Shown in pieces: positions 1-11,108 of a DNA stretch of 64,000 nucleotides. Where the stretch lies: contig JAUZTG010000027.1 in the NCBI GenBank assembly GCA_030734395.1, forward strand, positions 1 to 64,000, read 5' to 3'. The stretch's first letter is position 1, and every line of letters begins with the position of its first letter. Both the position numbers and the translations under genes were made by a program. Origin of the DNA: Sarocladium kiliense (taxonomy: Eukaryota > Ascomycota > Sordariomycetes > Hypocreales > Sarocladiaceae). A model generated the notes under the pieces. That model was given only the letters and a program-made list of their open reading frames with translations. It did not search any database and was not told the origin of the DNA.

Positions 1-94
1 CTTATCTATCTTCTTATATCTCCTTAAATCTCTTTATCTCTCTTTATACCTCTATTATCTCTTATGTAAAATAGCCTCAGCAAGATAGCTTAGT

Positions 95-125
95 TAGAAC
101 CCAAACCCAATCCCAAACCCTAAGC
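95..125 (+). repeat. Degenerate telomere-like C/A-rich tract
   Basis: The stretch reads as imperfect repeats of CCCAAA and CCCAAT ending in CCCTAA. It resembles a decayed copy of the fungal telomere unit (CCCTAA on this strand). It follows 90 bases of pyrimidine- and TA-rich low-complexity sequence. A chance C/A-rich tract is equally possible. Confidence 0.25.
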
Positions 126-187
126 TCGTTTTCGCAAGCAAACTGGAATTTCACTGTCATGGAGTTAATATTCCCGGTGATAGCCTG

Positions 188-1633
188 ATGGCATTCCAAC
201 ACTTAGTCTTTCAAAAATCGTCTCCCTCCCAGGGGCCTTTCGATCCCGTCCATGATTGGGGGGTCTTTGGGAAGCGAGCATCTATCCGCAAGTTCTGTTC
301 ACGAAATTTACTTGGCTGGAGGAAGATGCTGGAGTGCAAGGTGCCAGTGGATCCACACAGTCTCGTGCCAAATTATTCTCTACGCAAGCCACCGGCTGAG
401 TGGCAGCTTGATCCTAACGAATGGGGTCCCTCGATGAGCGCAAGCCCAATATACTTGCTAGGAGCACTGAGACATGTCCGAGACCTAAAGGTGACAGATC
501 CAAAGGATCGAATTCACGCTACACTGGGTCTTGTTATCGACTATGATGACGACGGCGAGATTTGGGATTACGAGGCAGGCCTTGCAGAAAAGTACACCCG
601 CATAGCCTGCCTGTTAATTTTCAAGTGTAACAGTCTCCGTTTCTTTGCTGACATTAAGCTCACCAAGAAACCTGACCCAACAGTGAGTGGGTTGCCCTCC
701 TGGGCCCCAAACTGGAATTCTCCTGGGAATGCGGATTACTTCAACGCTTCCTTTCGCGCAGCAGGCGACATCCCTATGTTTCGTTCCCCGTTAGGAGAAG
801 AGATCAAAGAGGGGATAATGCATGCACGGGGATTTCGGTATGATACAGTATACCGAACCTTGGCGACTAGAGACAACTCACGCTGTCCACTTTCTCAACT
901 ATTTACCTTTTCAACCTCAGTCCTCGATTCTTGCGTCGATGTTCCCAAATACTTTGATGACCTTTCCTCGGCCCTTACTGAACCTTCTCTGGCCAAGCTG
1001 CAGCTCTCTCAAGATTACTTCAGCAAGAGTGAAAAGATATTCTATGTTTATATTCTTCACCACTACGCTTTTGCCACCCCTGGGCTTCGCATCACCGATA
1101 TCCTTCCTTACGGAACAGAGAACTACACTCAGTCGCAGGAGGAATGGGCTGGTTCAATGAAGAATTTATGGAATTTTCATGATTTCCTTCCCTCCGCCTT
1201 ACGCATGCTTGATCTCGAGAAACTATCGGCCTCGGTTCCTCAAAGTCTCGACCAATGCCAACGATTCTGGCACTTCATCACGTTGATGAGCCAAACTCTC
1301 ACTTCCGGATGTCTCATGTCATCAGCTTCATTCCATTTGGGAATAACTGAAGGCAAGGCAGCGGTTAGCGAAGGCGATGAGGTATGGATATTATTTGGAT
1401 GTCCAGTACCCATGATCCTTCGACGTGATGGATCCGCTTTCATCGTTGTATGTCCTACTTATATTCGCAATATCATGCATGGACAAGCTGTCGAAGGAAT
1501 ACATAGTCCTGATAAGTTTAACATGTGGCCTGAAGTGCTGCGAATGGGGTATTTTGGAATGCCACCAACCTATGGACACTCATATGTCTCAGGAAAGGGT
1601 AAATTTTTAGTCGAAGTTATTAGATTGAAATAG
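188..1633 (+). CDS. HET-protein C-terminal relic (HET domain missing)
   Basis: Open frame of 481 codons from an ATG. It matches the part of fungal heterokaryon-incompatibility (HET-6-like) proteins that follows the HET domain: a KDRIHATLGL motif near residues 105-114, typical of the segment after HET, then a LPSWAPNW motif near 175. HET proteins trigger cell death after fusion of unlike hyphae. The N-terminal HET domain itself is absent, and the 187 bases upstream are low-complexity and telomere-like, so it is not obviously encoded there. This is either a 5'-truncated gene or the 3' exon of a gene starting outside the window. The ATG is the first in frame, not necessarily a native start. The family call is fairly sure; function is doubtful. 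Confidence 0.6.
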   Translation: MAFQHLVFQKSSPSQGPFDPVHDWGVFGKRASIRKFCSRNLLGWRKMLECKVPVDPHSLVPNYSLRKPPAEWQLDPNEWGPSMSASPIYLLGALRHVRDLKVTDPKDRIHATLGLVIDYDDDGEIWDYEAGLAEKYTRIACLLIFKCNSLRFFADIKLTKKPDPTVSGLPSWAPNWNSPGNADYFNASFRAAGDIPMFRSPLGEEIKEGIMHARGFRYDTVYRTLATRDNSRCPLSQLFTFSTSVLDSCVDVPKYFDDLSSALTEPSLAKLQLSQDYFSKSEKIFYVYILHHYAFATPGLRITDILPYGTENYTQSQEEWAGSMKNLWNFHDFLPSALRMLDLEKLSASVPQSLDQCQRFWHFITLMSQTLTSGCLMSSASFHLGITEGKAAVSEGDEVWILFGCPVPMILRRDGSAFIVVCPTYIRNIMHGQAVEGIHSPDKFNMWPEVLRMGYFGMPPTYGHSYVSGKGKFLVEVIRLK

Positions 1634-2330
1634 AGATTTTCTATATATCTATTGATGTGCTAATCGTTGAAATCGGCTGTCCCTCTCCTGAATGTGTTTC
1701 CTTAACTAATAGGCCAGTGGTAGTATACCCTATTAGTTATTCTACTCGAACCCTATCACTTATTCTTAGCGATCTATCAAATATTCTGCTTGAACTCAAG
1801 GCTAACTTCTAGCTCTGATGACCTGGTGCTTTTTGCTTCAAAAGGGAAACCCCTGCCAGTAGTATTAAGGTATCTATTTGTACTCGCGTCCGATTTAGAC
1901 TATTTGAGGGTAGTGGCAGTATGGTCCTTGGTCGCACTATGTACCCAAACCCATCGCACTAACAATTACGCTTGCGATCGCACCGAGAGATTTATACTTA
2001 GTTGTCATGCTGACTGTAATCATTGTCTATCTGGTCATCAACGATTTGTCGGTACAGTATATGACAGTGCTTTCAATGCATCGGTCCAGTTTTGGGTAAG
2101 ACACCATATCTGCGTTAGTTGTCAACATGCAGCACGACAAGTGATGATTCGTTATGCCGAAATAGGTGGAGATTTTGGGTCAAATCAACTCGGCTCGAGT
2201 TGTGAGTATCACTGGTTCCACTTGATTTAATGCCCAGAATGATTATCAAGCTTGTAGAAGTGTCCGAAAGTCCGAAACGTTATCATTCCGTGAGAAGAAT
2301 ACTATCTATTTGAGTTCGATCTCTGACGTC
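1634..2330. other. Intergenic, no supported gene
   Basis: One 146-codon frame lies at 1790-2230 on the plus strand. It has no recognisable domain, no ordinary ATG context and unusual composition (many Cys, His and Arg), so I do not call it. Nothing else is seen. Confidence 0.4.
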
Positions 2331-3053
2331 TTAGTCTCTCATCCTTTCCAGTTGCTGACAGGTCAGAGTGAAACAGTAGAGACTGGTACATCCATTTAAC
2401 CCTTCGATCTCTGAGACTGCATCTTTGTAACCGTTTGTCTCACGATACTTTGCCCAAGCATCAGCAGAAGACCATCCAATGAAGCTCATGAGAACCGATC
2501 TTGGCTGACCGTTTTCACTCCTTGCTGGAAAGTCGTTCTCTATGCCCCAGCCTAGAGATATCTTGGCAACATCTGGGAATATCTTGAAACTTTGCACAAG
2601 GATTTCTTCCATTTGAAGAGAGAGAGCTTTTTTCCTTTCCTTCGAGATATTCTGGGCGAAGTATGCTAGCATAACCTCCGTCGAAGGCGATTGAAGAACA
2701 TCAGAAGACGGAACCATCTTGATATGCTTCGAGAACTCCCATAGGTGCAAATCTTGGGAATGTTTTTGACTGCTTCTGCGCCGTATCTACAAGACTCAGT
2801 AAGCGGGTAGAAGACTTCATTGCAATACTCACTTTTCAGCAAACTGATGATGTTGCTCGACTGAGTCAAAGTCGAAGAAGCACCAGACTTTGGAAGAATC
2901 AACCGATTCTAGGCCCCAGTATACTCTTTGAGGGCCACCGGGTTTGCTGAGGACAGTCTTCCAAACTTCCGTGAGGATCTGGCCCTCTGGCGTAGATGGG
3001 TCGATGATGTTCATGTTGGGCTTGACCCCCATGCACCCTACTTCGGTAATCAT
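2331..3053 (-). CDS. ABM-like (dimeric alpha-beta barrel) small protein
   Basis: Two exons, 3053-2833 and 2775-2331, joined across a 57-bp intron (GTGAGT donor, GCGCAG acceptor), give 221 residues with an exact frame. The product resembles fungal tandem ABM-type proteins, related to antibiotic-biosynthesis monooxygenases. It has a GVKP-like start of a first ferredoxin-like half, the motif QRVYWGLE, and a D-x-D-S-V-E-Q-H segment before the intron. A second half after the intron carries FSKHIKMVPSSD and a W-x-S-x-D-A-W-A-K-Y segment. Members are small cytosolic heme- or cofactor-free oxygenase-like or binding proteins whose substrates are rarely known. The start ATG was chosen because residues before it do not fit the family. 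A nearer acceptor (TGTAG, 13 bases earlier) would put exon 2 in the wrong frame. Confidence 0.7.
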
Positions 3054-4259
3054 TGTGATGTTGGTGCAACATGGAATTTCTAGGTCTCTGATAGTGCGCC
3101 GTTTCAAATGAGAGATGAGACCTGTTCTATTTGTACATGTATTGATATCTAGTTGCCTGAACACTTGTCATGTGTCTTATTGTTGATGCCTGGCTTATTT
3201 CGTTGCCTATATTACCCAAACAAGTACCATCCACAATCCCTCTTTCGCCACCACCCCTCTTTTGCCAGGCAACATAAAAAAAGGTTCCACTAAAACTCGT
3301 CAACTTCACTGACTTGCTCCCTTGTTTCGGACGTGTTCGGTGTTCGACCATATAATGAAATCCTAAATAGGCTTAGTTCTTCCTACCCCTTATGCGCGGG
3401 ACTTGTTTTGTTGAAATGAGAGTGCGAGGTACGCGGCTCGAGTATAAGCAGGCTACTATAAAGGCCTATACACATAATCGTTACGGATAAAGGGAAGATT
3501 ATAATTAAACAAAACGAGAAAACCCCTAAGTCGCAAGCTAATTAAATAATTAGCGGGCCGTCCCGGCGAGGTTCTTAGAAGGAAGTAATGCTAAAAGTAA
3601 AAACTTAAGACTACTAAGGTTCTATAATCTCCCTTTATACTAGTTTTATTAATATATTAGCTAGGGATAAGATGTATAGAAAGGAGGTGAAGTAAAAGTA
3701 TTAGTATAAAGTTAATAATAAGAATAAAGATAAGGAATAAAGCACTTAGAAAAGCCCTTTTATAGTAAATGGAAGAGAAGACAGGAAGGAAAGAAGGAAG
3801 AAAAGAAGTAAGTATAACAGGAAAGCGGTAAGGCAGCCGAACGGCATATAGGTAAGCGAGTAAGGCAGGAAGGTAAGCATAGCTAGAGTAATAAAATAGA
3901 GGATAGATAAGAGTTCGAAGAGTAGATAAAATGATAACAATAAAATCGACGTACTTAATAGACTTAAAGCCTTGCATATAACCTCCACTACCTATACTCA
4001 CTTCTATTATCAATTATAGGGCTGCTAGAGCCTTTAAGTTATAATAGAGATATAAAGTTATTATATATTAAGAGTATAACTTGCCTTAAGCCTAATATTA
4101 AAATATAAGGATAGCACCTTCAAGGAAAGCCCTATAAATTAATAAGCATTATACTACATTTTATAATTAATAAGCTCTAAGAATTTAAAGAGTGTGTAAC
4201 AAATGCCCTAATTTTGTATATTTATATACTTTTGGATGGCTAAAAGCTTTGTGGTAAGC

Positions 4260-4500
4260 TTTCATGGGATTAGACTGGAATGCTACCTGAAAAGGACGTT
4301 ATTTACCCTGGCTATCATACTATACGCCTTGAAATAAATTTTCATAAGGCTGACTAAAGCGCTAGTAGGATGACTAGAGAATATGATTTACGTGTAATAA
4401 AGCAGATTAAAGTGTGTGCGTGAACTTGAGACCAGCTTGAACTGCAAGTACCTGCATTTTGCCTCGGCACAGAGGGTGGCTCGCAACGTAGGGATGTCAA
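4260..4500 (+). repeat. Dispersed repeat X, copy A
   Basis: Carries two blocks shared with other copies in this window. The upstream block has GGAATGCTACC followed by ACGTTATTTACCCTGG. The 3' block (4444-4499) has AAGTACCTGCATTTT, CTCGGCAC and GGTGGCTCGC. The same order and spacing is seen at 23,860-24,089 and, reversed, at 18,988-19,215. Divergence between copies suggests old insertions with RIP-like decay. The class is unknown. Confidence 0.6.
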
Positions 4501-4819
4501 TGGCTATGTGGTAGAAATATTAACATTGTAGATGAATGTAGGCTATATGACTGATAAGTGAACCCCCCGGTAACCTTAGAATTAGATGCTGTCCCCACGA
4601 CAGCGTCCCAATGCTTCTAATCTGTGACATACGCTGAGGCGTAAGTGTTATATGAGGAGATCAGCGAGTTGGGGATGCTTCAAAGGGGCTCGATTGTTCT
4701 GTCACCGCATTTAACCTTGTAAGTTAATTGAAGACGAATCCAACACTGGGTTTGCCGCTCTTTCGAGTGGCGAGTGACTTGGGCGATAAGGTCCAGTTCA
4801 GCTTCTTTTTGCCCAGCCT

Positions 4820-5230
4820 ATTGTAACATCCGTCCCTAAGTCGCGAGCCACCCTCCGTGCCGAGCTAAAATCCAGGCACTTCGCCTTCAAAACAGCCTCG
4901 CTTTTGCATGAATGTATGCATCTCCTTGCTTCGACCTAGATTCCACTGTCGCGTCATCCCTAAACTTATATAATAATTTTTACATAAAATAATAACAGAG
5001 ATATAAAGTAGTCGCCAGCAGTAAACCACAACCTTGTTAAGTGGCCGACCGTCTTACTTCGCTGCAAATCCCCCACCAAGTCTCTGATCCGCCGAATCTT
5101 CGGAAATTTGTTATATCGAAGTCTTTAATTCGAAAAATTCAGCTTATAATATCACCGATGCCCTTAGGGTTGCTAAAAAGGATATTTCATAGCATGCTGT
5201 AACGCTAAGAAGTACATTCCGAAGTGAAAG
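4820..5230 (-). repeat. Dispersed repeat X, copy B (reverse)
   Basis: The reverse complement of 4823-4897 contains GAAGGCGAAGTGCCTGGATT, GCTCGGCACGGAGG and GGTGGCTCGCGAC, ending in GGATGTTAC. That is the 3' block of repeat X. The segment upstream of this block (on the minus strand) aligns with copy C around a TCTAGGT-x-GAAG stretch. It faces copy A tail to tail, with about 320 bases between them. The outer limit is approximate. Confidence 0.55.
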
Positions 5231-5498
5231 AATGATAAATCTGGCTAGCGCATTGTGGGCGATATACGGTGATCCGTTTCAGAAGTCAATGTTTCTTAAG
5301 GCGGACTGTGTCCATGTTTTTACGAGCCCTCTCATAAAAAGGCAGCGAATTGAATAAGGGATAAAAGTTAATAGCATAAGAAGTTGCCTTAAATAATTCT
5401 CAGAACTAATGAAGTAAATAATCAATTATCTAGACTCATTAGACGATAGTTACCATCTCGTCCTTGCATGCAGATACCCAGCTACAGCAGTTGGAGTA

Positions 5499-7818
5499 CT
5501 AAATAACCCTCCCGCGACCTAATCTCCTGTATACACCCGGCTTTTGCTCAACTTCCTGAACCCCTATAATATCATTTGTCTCCTCTTGCCAGCACTCATG
5601 TCTGGACCAAGAGGTATCAGGTGTCGTGGACACAGCATTGGCCGGGGCCGGTTGAAGGAACATCCAGCACTGTATCGCCGTGCATACAACGGGCGTTCTA
5701 CTGCCGCGTTCCTCGTTTGCGCTTGGACGGTCGGGAACGAAGAACCCGACAATGCGGCAGCATTCACACTCCAGTATCTCTGTGTGCTCAGGCACTGGTA
5801 AATTATTAGCCTGTGCGACTCTTTTTCCGTCCTGATCATACCGCGGTATTGGAAAGAGGGGCTTTGTCAAGGCTGTCCCAAGAATGTGACTTAATATGCT
5901 CCTGTCGGTGATTGGGTCGTCTGGAAATCGCTCGAACCGGACGTCTTTCAGCTTCTGACCACGATAGAGGTTTCCCATGGGCCCGACAAACGAAACCGTT
6001 CCGGAAACACATGTGCCTTTGCAAAGATTGTCTGGGTTATGTTCGTTGCACTCGCTCCAAGTTTTGAAGTGCAAGTTCTGGATCAGGGTCGAGCGGTGCG
6101 CCTCGGATGGTTCTGGCATAGAGAACGAAACTATACCGTCCAGAGAAGCCCAGGTCCAAGATGGTGCGTGAAAGTCGTTAAATTTTAGAAGTGGTTCCTT
6201 CTTGCTGTACCATAACAAACCCTCGCCGGTCTTGCTATGGATGGACGGTTCATGAAGAATGCCAGCGTTGAAATAGCACGGGAAACGTGCTTCCAGTCTT
6301 GTAGAGAGCCCGCGAATGGCAAGCAAGCGATCCTTCGCATATGTCAACTTACAAGACGCGTAATCTGTGAGGATTGTTTCCCATATGCCGGAGATTGACA
6401 GCCCAGGCTGCTGCTTAACCCTAGCAAAAAAGGGTGGCCTGTCTGGGCATTTTGGGTCGCTAGCCTCTTCTTCCCCAGTTTCTGCAAAACAGCTCCAATA
6501 AAGCTTCTCCTCGGTGTAGTAAATTATCCTGCGCGAAAGGAACCTTTCTTGCAAAATCCAACCACGGCTGTGCCACTTTGACTTGAGGGCTCTTTTGTAA
6601 AGTGATACAGTCCGCGGGCGGATAACAACTGTGTTCTCGTCGCTATCTGTAGTCGGTGGCGCTAACCACTTGAATTTCCAGATGCATATTGGACTTTCCC
6701 TCTTGAACACTTGCTTAGATAATGCAACAAGGGGAGCTTTCTGGTATGGAAGAGCAATTCTAACGGCAAGAGGATCGCGATCTCGCGGCAGAAACAACCC
6801 ACGATCATTCCCCACGTCGTCCAGTGCATCGACGGCAGCTATGGTGCAGGTAGATTCCTCGAAGATGCTACCCATCATCTGAGCCTCCTGCTTCCAGTCG
6901 TTCTCATCATCCTGCACAATGCAGAGAGAGTCAATCCACAGGTACCGGAAGCCGAGTTGGCGGGTGACTTTGATAGCGTCATGAAATGTGGGTGGTATCT
7001 GATCCATTGGCAGTCTCTTTTGGAATTCCTTGAGTGTTGATACCAGCGTTCGCAATATCGGAGATTTCCCCCACCGATGGCTGAGACAGAGATACTTCCC
7101 CGATATTCCCTTTGTCTCAAATAGTCTTGGCTGTTGTTCGACTTCTTCCGGTGATCCAACATCGATAACTCTGGTTGGCAGGGGTTTGCTCACGTTGCCA
7201 GGCTTGTCATCAATGTTGCAGAGAGTTCGGCATGTTTCATGGCTCGATTCGCAAGTAACTAGCCATTTTCGGATCATCTGGTAGTTTCGTGCGGACGCAG
7301 CCGGCTCGATGCTCTGGAGAGGAACCAAGCCGAGATCTCGATAACGAGAACCTTGGGCTACATTAGTAAGGTGTTTTCAAAAGCGGGCGGTGGAGGTTTG
7401 TACTCTCAGGTGCTGTGATCTGAATGGTTTCCCCTTGGTTAAAGTTACCCTTCCGGACCTCTCCGTCGGTCTTGGATTCGCGATGATACTCATCCCGACT
7501 CCAAGCCAGCTCGAGCTTTTCTGGCCCCTGCATTTCCTCCACGATTGACAAGAACCCTATACCCGCATGACGCGACACGGCAGGCAGCCGCAATAGTTTT
7601 TGCGTCGTGGAAGGGTACGTCTCCTCAACCTCGTAGGCGCTCGTCGCGTGCTGAAGCTTGCCCATTGAACAAATGATCAACCTACAGAGCCGACATGTCT
7701 GTCCCGATGAGACCGTAGCTTGGTACGATAGCGGATGCGAGTAGCCGTGCCGAATCATGACAAACGTTAGGCCACGACAGCCTTGGCATAGTTTGGTGTC
7801 GCTTACAGCATACGCCAT
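5499..7818 (-). CDS. HET-domain protein (heterokaryon incompatibility)
   Basis: Exon 1 (7818-7404) and exon 2 (7357-5499) join over a 46-bp intron (GTACAA donor, TGTAG acceptor) to give 757 residues. The N-terminus has Cys-rich C-x2-C spacing (LCQGC, CRLC), as in many HET-6-type proteins. The HET domain begins near residue 229 with LSHRWG. It continues through FHDAIKVTRQLGFRYLWIDS, which contains the W-I-D-S-L-C core, and a GSIFEESTCTIAA segment to about residue 320. Such proteins act as intracellular allorecognition and cell-death effectors. After the domain come the usual RGWILQERFLSRRI motif and PSWTWASLDG. All hallmarks are present and the length is normal, so the gene looks intact. The AT-rich repeat blocks on both sides fit the fast-evolving settings where HET genes often sit. 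Confidence 0.85.
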
Positions 7819-9014
7819 TTTGGCTACATGGACGGATAAACTCTATGATATTGGGTAGATGGCTAGCGAGAAACGGTGAGAGGCGGACCTTTGTTTTTAG
7901 TAGCTTATTCCGGATAATAGACGTATCGTGGACGAGTCCTTCGACTACTCTGCGGCCGGTCTGAAGAGGTGTACCAGCGCTGGTGAAGTGACCGTTAGGC
8001 TCCGCTTTAGGCATCAGTTAATGCTGGATAGATGTTCACGTGGCATTGGTGAGCTCAAAACATGATTGGCAGCTAAAGAAGACCTTCTGAATACTGTCGT
8101 CTTACCATATAGGCCAACCTTAAATTCTGATCCTGTCGTTTGGAATTTAAAAATATAGAGTAATATTCGCAATGAGAGATAAACTCTCAAAAGATCGAAA
8201 GAGGAATATAAAACTTTTAAGCCGATTGATCGTATCATCGATGACCAGCGCAGAAGGCAAAGCTTGGTATCAACTACCCAGTATATTATAAAAACGCTAC
8301 TATATTAGCTTAGTGGGAATCCGAAGTGGATATTATGTAAGTTAACAGTACTGCACACAATAGCTAGGAGAAATTGTTTAAGATATTGTATATTATTTGG
8401 CTTGCCGGCTGCTCGTGGGACGACTGTGTGCGAATAGGGGCACAGTGTATCTTGGGACGTATTGACTGTATAAATGGACTACCGTATAGCCCCTACTTTG
8501 ATGCTAGCTAGGTTTGTCATTCCGTTATTTTGGAAGGTACTTCTCAGCGTCGTGATCTGCGTTTAAATACCCTTTCCGCAACCTCAGGGCTATTAATGAC
8601 TATGTAAAGCTGGGTTATTAATTGAATATTTTTATGTAGTTGATTTAATAACTTTTAGAGGATTTGAGATATGGTGGTGGACCTGAAGCGAAGTGAGGCG
8701 GAATGCTACTCATCTAGATCACGATTTGCGACCGGCAATTACTCTATATGATCATAATTAATTCTTATAAAAATTATCACATAATTATAAGGGCAATCTG
8801 AAGATAGTTTCTAGGTAGAAGAATATAAATATATATACTTTTATGAAAGAGAGGGCTGTTCTGAAGGCGAAGTACCTGGATTTTGGCTCGGCACGGAGGG
8901 TGGCTCGCGACGTAGGGACGGACATTAATCCTTTTTTTTTTCCTCCTAAACGGGGACAGAGCAGAGAGAAAAAGAGAGAAGGAATATGTCTGTGTCTTTA
9001 TCTGTGAACTGGAA
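7819..9014. other. Intergenic with repeat X copy C
   Basis: No gene is supported. The proximal part (7820-8240) has only short frames. From about 8100 it becomes TA-rich. A copy of repeat X ends at 8927, followed by a run of ten T. Confidence 0.5.
8690..8927 (+). repeat. Dispersed repeat X, copy C
   Basis: The 3' block (8855-8927) reads GGCTGTTCTGAAGGCGAAG, TACCTGGATTTTGGCTCGG, CACGGAGGGTGGCTCGCGAC and GGGACGGACATTA. It is the best preserved copy. The 5' limit is a guess based on GGAATGCTACTC at 8700, which matches the upstream block of copies A and E. Confidence 0.55.
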
Positions 9015-9315
9015 CTACCGCATGCCAAAGCACGACCGCACCTCGCAGATGATCTCTACTTGTCCTGTCATAGAAACGTCGGGAATCCCCCAGCGTTCCA
9101 GCACGAACCTCATGATCATGAGGAGCATGTCACTCCTCGTCCAGGCTGAAAACTTTCCCCCGAGACTTTCCCCTAAGCATGTCCGTAACCTTCAATACTA
9201 TCGGGTATGCGGGTCCAAGAGTGATTGGCGTGCTCTCCGCTGGTGGAATGCTGGGGATGGTTGAACAGTGTGCGTACACGGCAGAATAAGCCAATATGGT
9301 CAAAAACAGCTTCAT
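9015..9315 (-). pseudogene. Small secreted protein with a one-base frameshift
   Basis: The ATG at 9315 opens a frame with a clear signal peptide (about residues 1-18: K, a hydrophobic L/F/I/A core, then A-H-C-S). It stops after 61 residues at SLDEE. Skipping one base at that stop continues into about 38 residues of credible protein. This opens with an amphipathic segment (DMLLMIMRFVLERWGI), holds two cysteines, and ends at a TAG at 9017. The 301-nt span therefore equals 100 codons plus one extra base. It could be a real frameshift, a sequencing indel, or a 61-residue protein followed by a coincidence. No family is recognised. An effector-like or small secreted role is only suggested by size and signal. 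Confidence 0.4.
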
Positions 9316-10324
9316 CTTAACTCAGAAAAGATTGACCAGCTCCATCATCCCCTACGTCGCGGCGCTCTCCAGGGATGCTTATGTAGCAAATACTTCGCCG
9401 CAAATTGGGACCATTAGTGCACCTGACAGTCATGTGGGCCAGATCTGAATCACCAGCAGAATGGCCAGAAGCGGATGATAGGGACTCGGATGTTCCTTTT
9501 GGGCCCGTCAAGAAGAGCCAGACAGCATTCTGTATAGTCCCTGCCAGGCTGGAAGATCCGGGCCTATCGTTACCTTGACTGTAACACGAGTAAGTTGACC
9601 CGCACCACCGTCAAGACGTATCTATAAGTTCTGTAGCATGCAGTATAGCCTTACTCTACCGCATACCTCGTGGACCAAGATAAAGCAAAACTCAGCAACC
9701 ATGCATACGGCTTTCAGTTCTTGAGACGTTCGTCGGCCTGAAGATATTCTTGGGAAAGAGGAAGAGCCATTTGATCGTGAGTGGACACTGCTTCTCTTCC
9801 CAGTTGCTCAAAGCAAGACGTGGCTCACGGCGATCTGACCTGGGGCACGGCGATTTGATCAGGCGCCAGCAAAAGCCGCGTCCGTCCGAAAGTTACCCTT
9901 CTGCTGCGCCGATGTTAGAGCAGGAGCGACCAAGCTCTCATGGCTCTGCCACAGTTGTTGGTCCTCAGGCGATTCGTTACCGGTCCTGTAAAACACCATG
10001 CAGGTTCATCCACTTCTGGACCTTTCGTGGCGGAAGTAGTTGGATTGAAAAGGATGAGACAAAAGGCTCGGCCAATGATTTACGACAGTCCTTGGAAACT
10101 CGATCATCAGCCTTCCTTGGGGATGAATGCATTCCAGCACACCAAATCGCATCCTCTGTCCAGACGTAGCTCATGGCGGACACATCGTCAGCCTGGCCAG
10201 GCCCCGGCACCAGCCTTACAGCACGATCTCAGCCCACGATCCCGCGCGCCTTGCTGGAGAAGTCTAATGTTCTAACAAGGTTCAAGACCATCGCTAGATT
10301 CAGCTGGAAGGCTCGGTTTCTCAG
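9316..10324. other. Intergenic or unresolved 5' exons
   Basis: Several overlapping frames on both strands (9750-10275 plus, 9977-10210 minus) have no recognisable domain and look compositional. Upstream exons of the hypothetical gene at 10,325 may lie here, but I could not join them in frame. Confidence 0.3.
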
Positions 10325-10891
10325 CATGCAGACTACTCAAACAACCCGACCGCGATCTCACGGACAGCCTACCCCCATGTGGAGACATCTCCGCCTCCAG
10401 TTGACCCGGACACCGATTTCGTGCTTGCAATTCTGACCATCGAAGAGACGAAGACGAAAACGCCTCTCCACGGACGCTTGATCAAGTATGCCCACTGTCG
10501 CGGTGAGCCTTCGCTGTCGACTGTGTACTTCAAATTCTCGCCGGATGCGATCGAAACTCTGAAAGAGATGCATCATAAAAGATGCCCGGGGCCGATCCTG
10601 TGTCTACTATGCCACAGCATCGATCAGATTCTCGAACTTTTTGTCTTCGCTACATGGGAGGGTGCGATGGACAAGAAACACAGGAAACTTCGACAGGGCG
10701 AGTCCGAGTTCGCCAGAATAGCTGCTCTGGCAACTATCGACATGGTCAGGTCGTCCGAGCTTTCAGGGCCGCTTTGGCAAGATCGCTACAACTGGTGGGC
10801 GGCGGGCATTCATCGTGCGTCTCATGGCTCCAACCCGCGCGACTGGGATTTCACTCCTTCGTGCAACGGGTCTTTCGACATTTTGTCGTAA
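10325..10891 (+). CDS. Hypothetical protein, 3' exon
   Basis: This open exon follows a good acceptor (TTTCTCAG at 10317-10324, with a TTCTAAC branch-like site about 55 bases upstream) and runs 188 codons to TAA. The product is mildly acidic and mixed alpha/beta. It contains DFVLAILTIEE, a C-L-L-C pair near residue 93, and many Trp in its C-terminal third. I do not recognise the family. No in-frame ATG exists at a plausible start, so at least one 5' exon is missing from this model. The minus-strand frames here are shorter and less protein-like. Confidence 0.35.
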   Translation, partial: HADYSNNPTAISRTAYPHVETSPPPVDPDTDFVLAILTIEETKTKTPLHGRLIKYAHCRGEPSLSTVYFKFSPDAIETLKEMHHKRCPGPILCLLCHSIDQILELFVFATWEGAMDKKHRKLRQGESEFARIAALATIDMVRSSELSGPLWQDRYNWWAAGIHRASHGSNPRDWDFTPSCNGSFDILS

Positions 10892-11108
10892 AATGCAGAG
10901 GGGAACTCCAGAAGTGGTTGCATAGATGAATGCATTTGCTGTGATTGCAAGGTCCCGTCAAGAACTTGCCAAAGCAGCATTAAGCGGCTCTTTGAGCAAC
11001 AAGGGATTGGTACATAGGTCCATGGATTGATAGTGATCTGCAAGTGGCATGCGCTTCCGTTCGCGTTCAAGGACTTGGAGAGTATGTCAGCAAGTGAATT
11101 TGAGCCAA

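Larger units (their letters stand above)
3054..5498. other. AT-rich repeat-laden intergenic tract
   Basis: About 2.4 kb without a credible gene. The stretch 3480-4200 is very A/T- and TpA-rich, the look of RIP-mutated repeats. Open frames there (for example 3657-4013 minus) are Leu/Ile/Phe/Ser/Tyr strings produced by composition. Two copies of a dispersed repeat lie at 4260-4500 and 4820-5230, in opposite orientation. Confidence 0.6.

Noticed and set aside
1790..2230. 146-codon plus-strand frame
   Set aside because: No domain or signal peptide, odd composition and no splice context; most likely chance.
3657..4013. 118-codon hydrophobic minus-strand frame
   Set aside because: Leu/Ile/Phe/Tyr strings arise from purine-rich, A/T-rich decayed DNA; overlapping frames look the same.
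9977..10210. Minus-strand frame with a SYVW motif recalling HET domains
   Set aside because: Only four residues match and no other HET motif follows.
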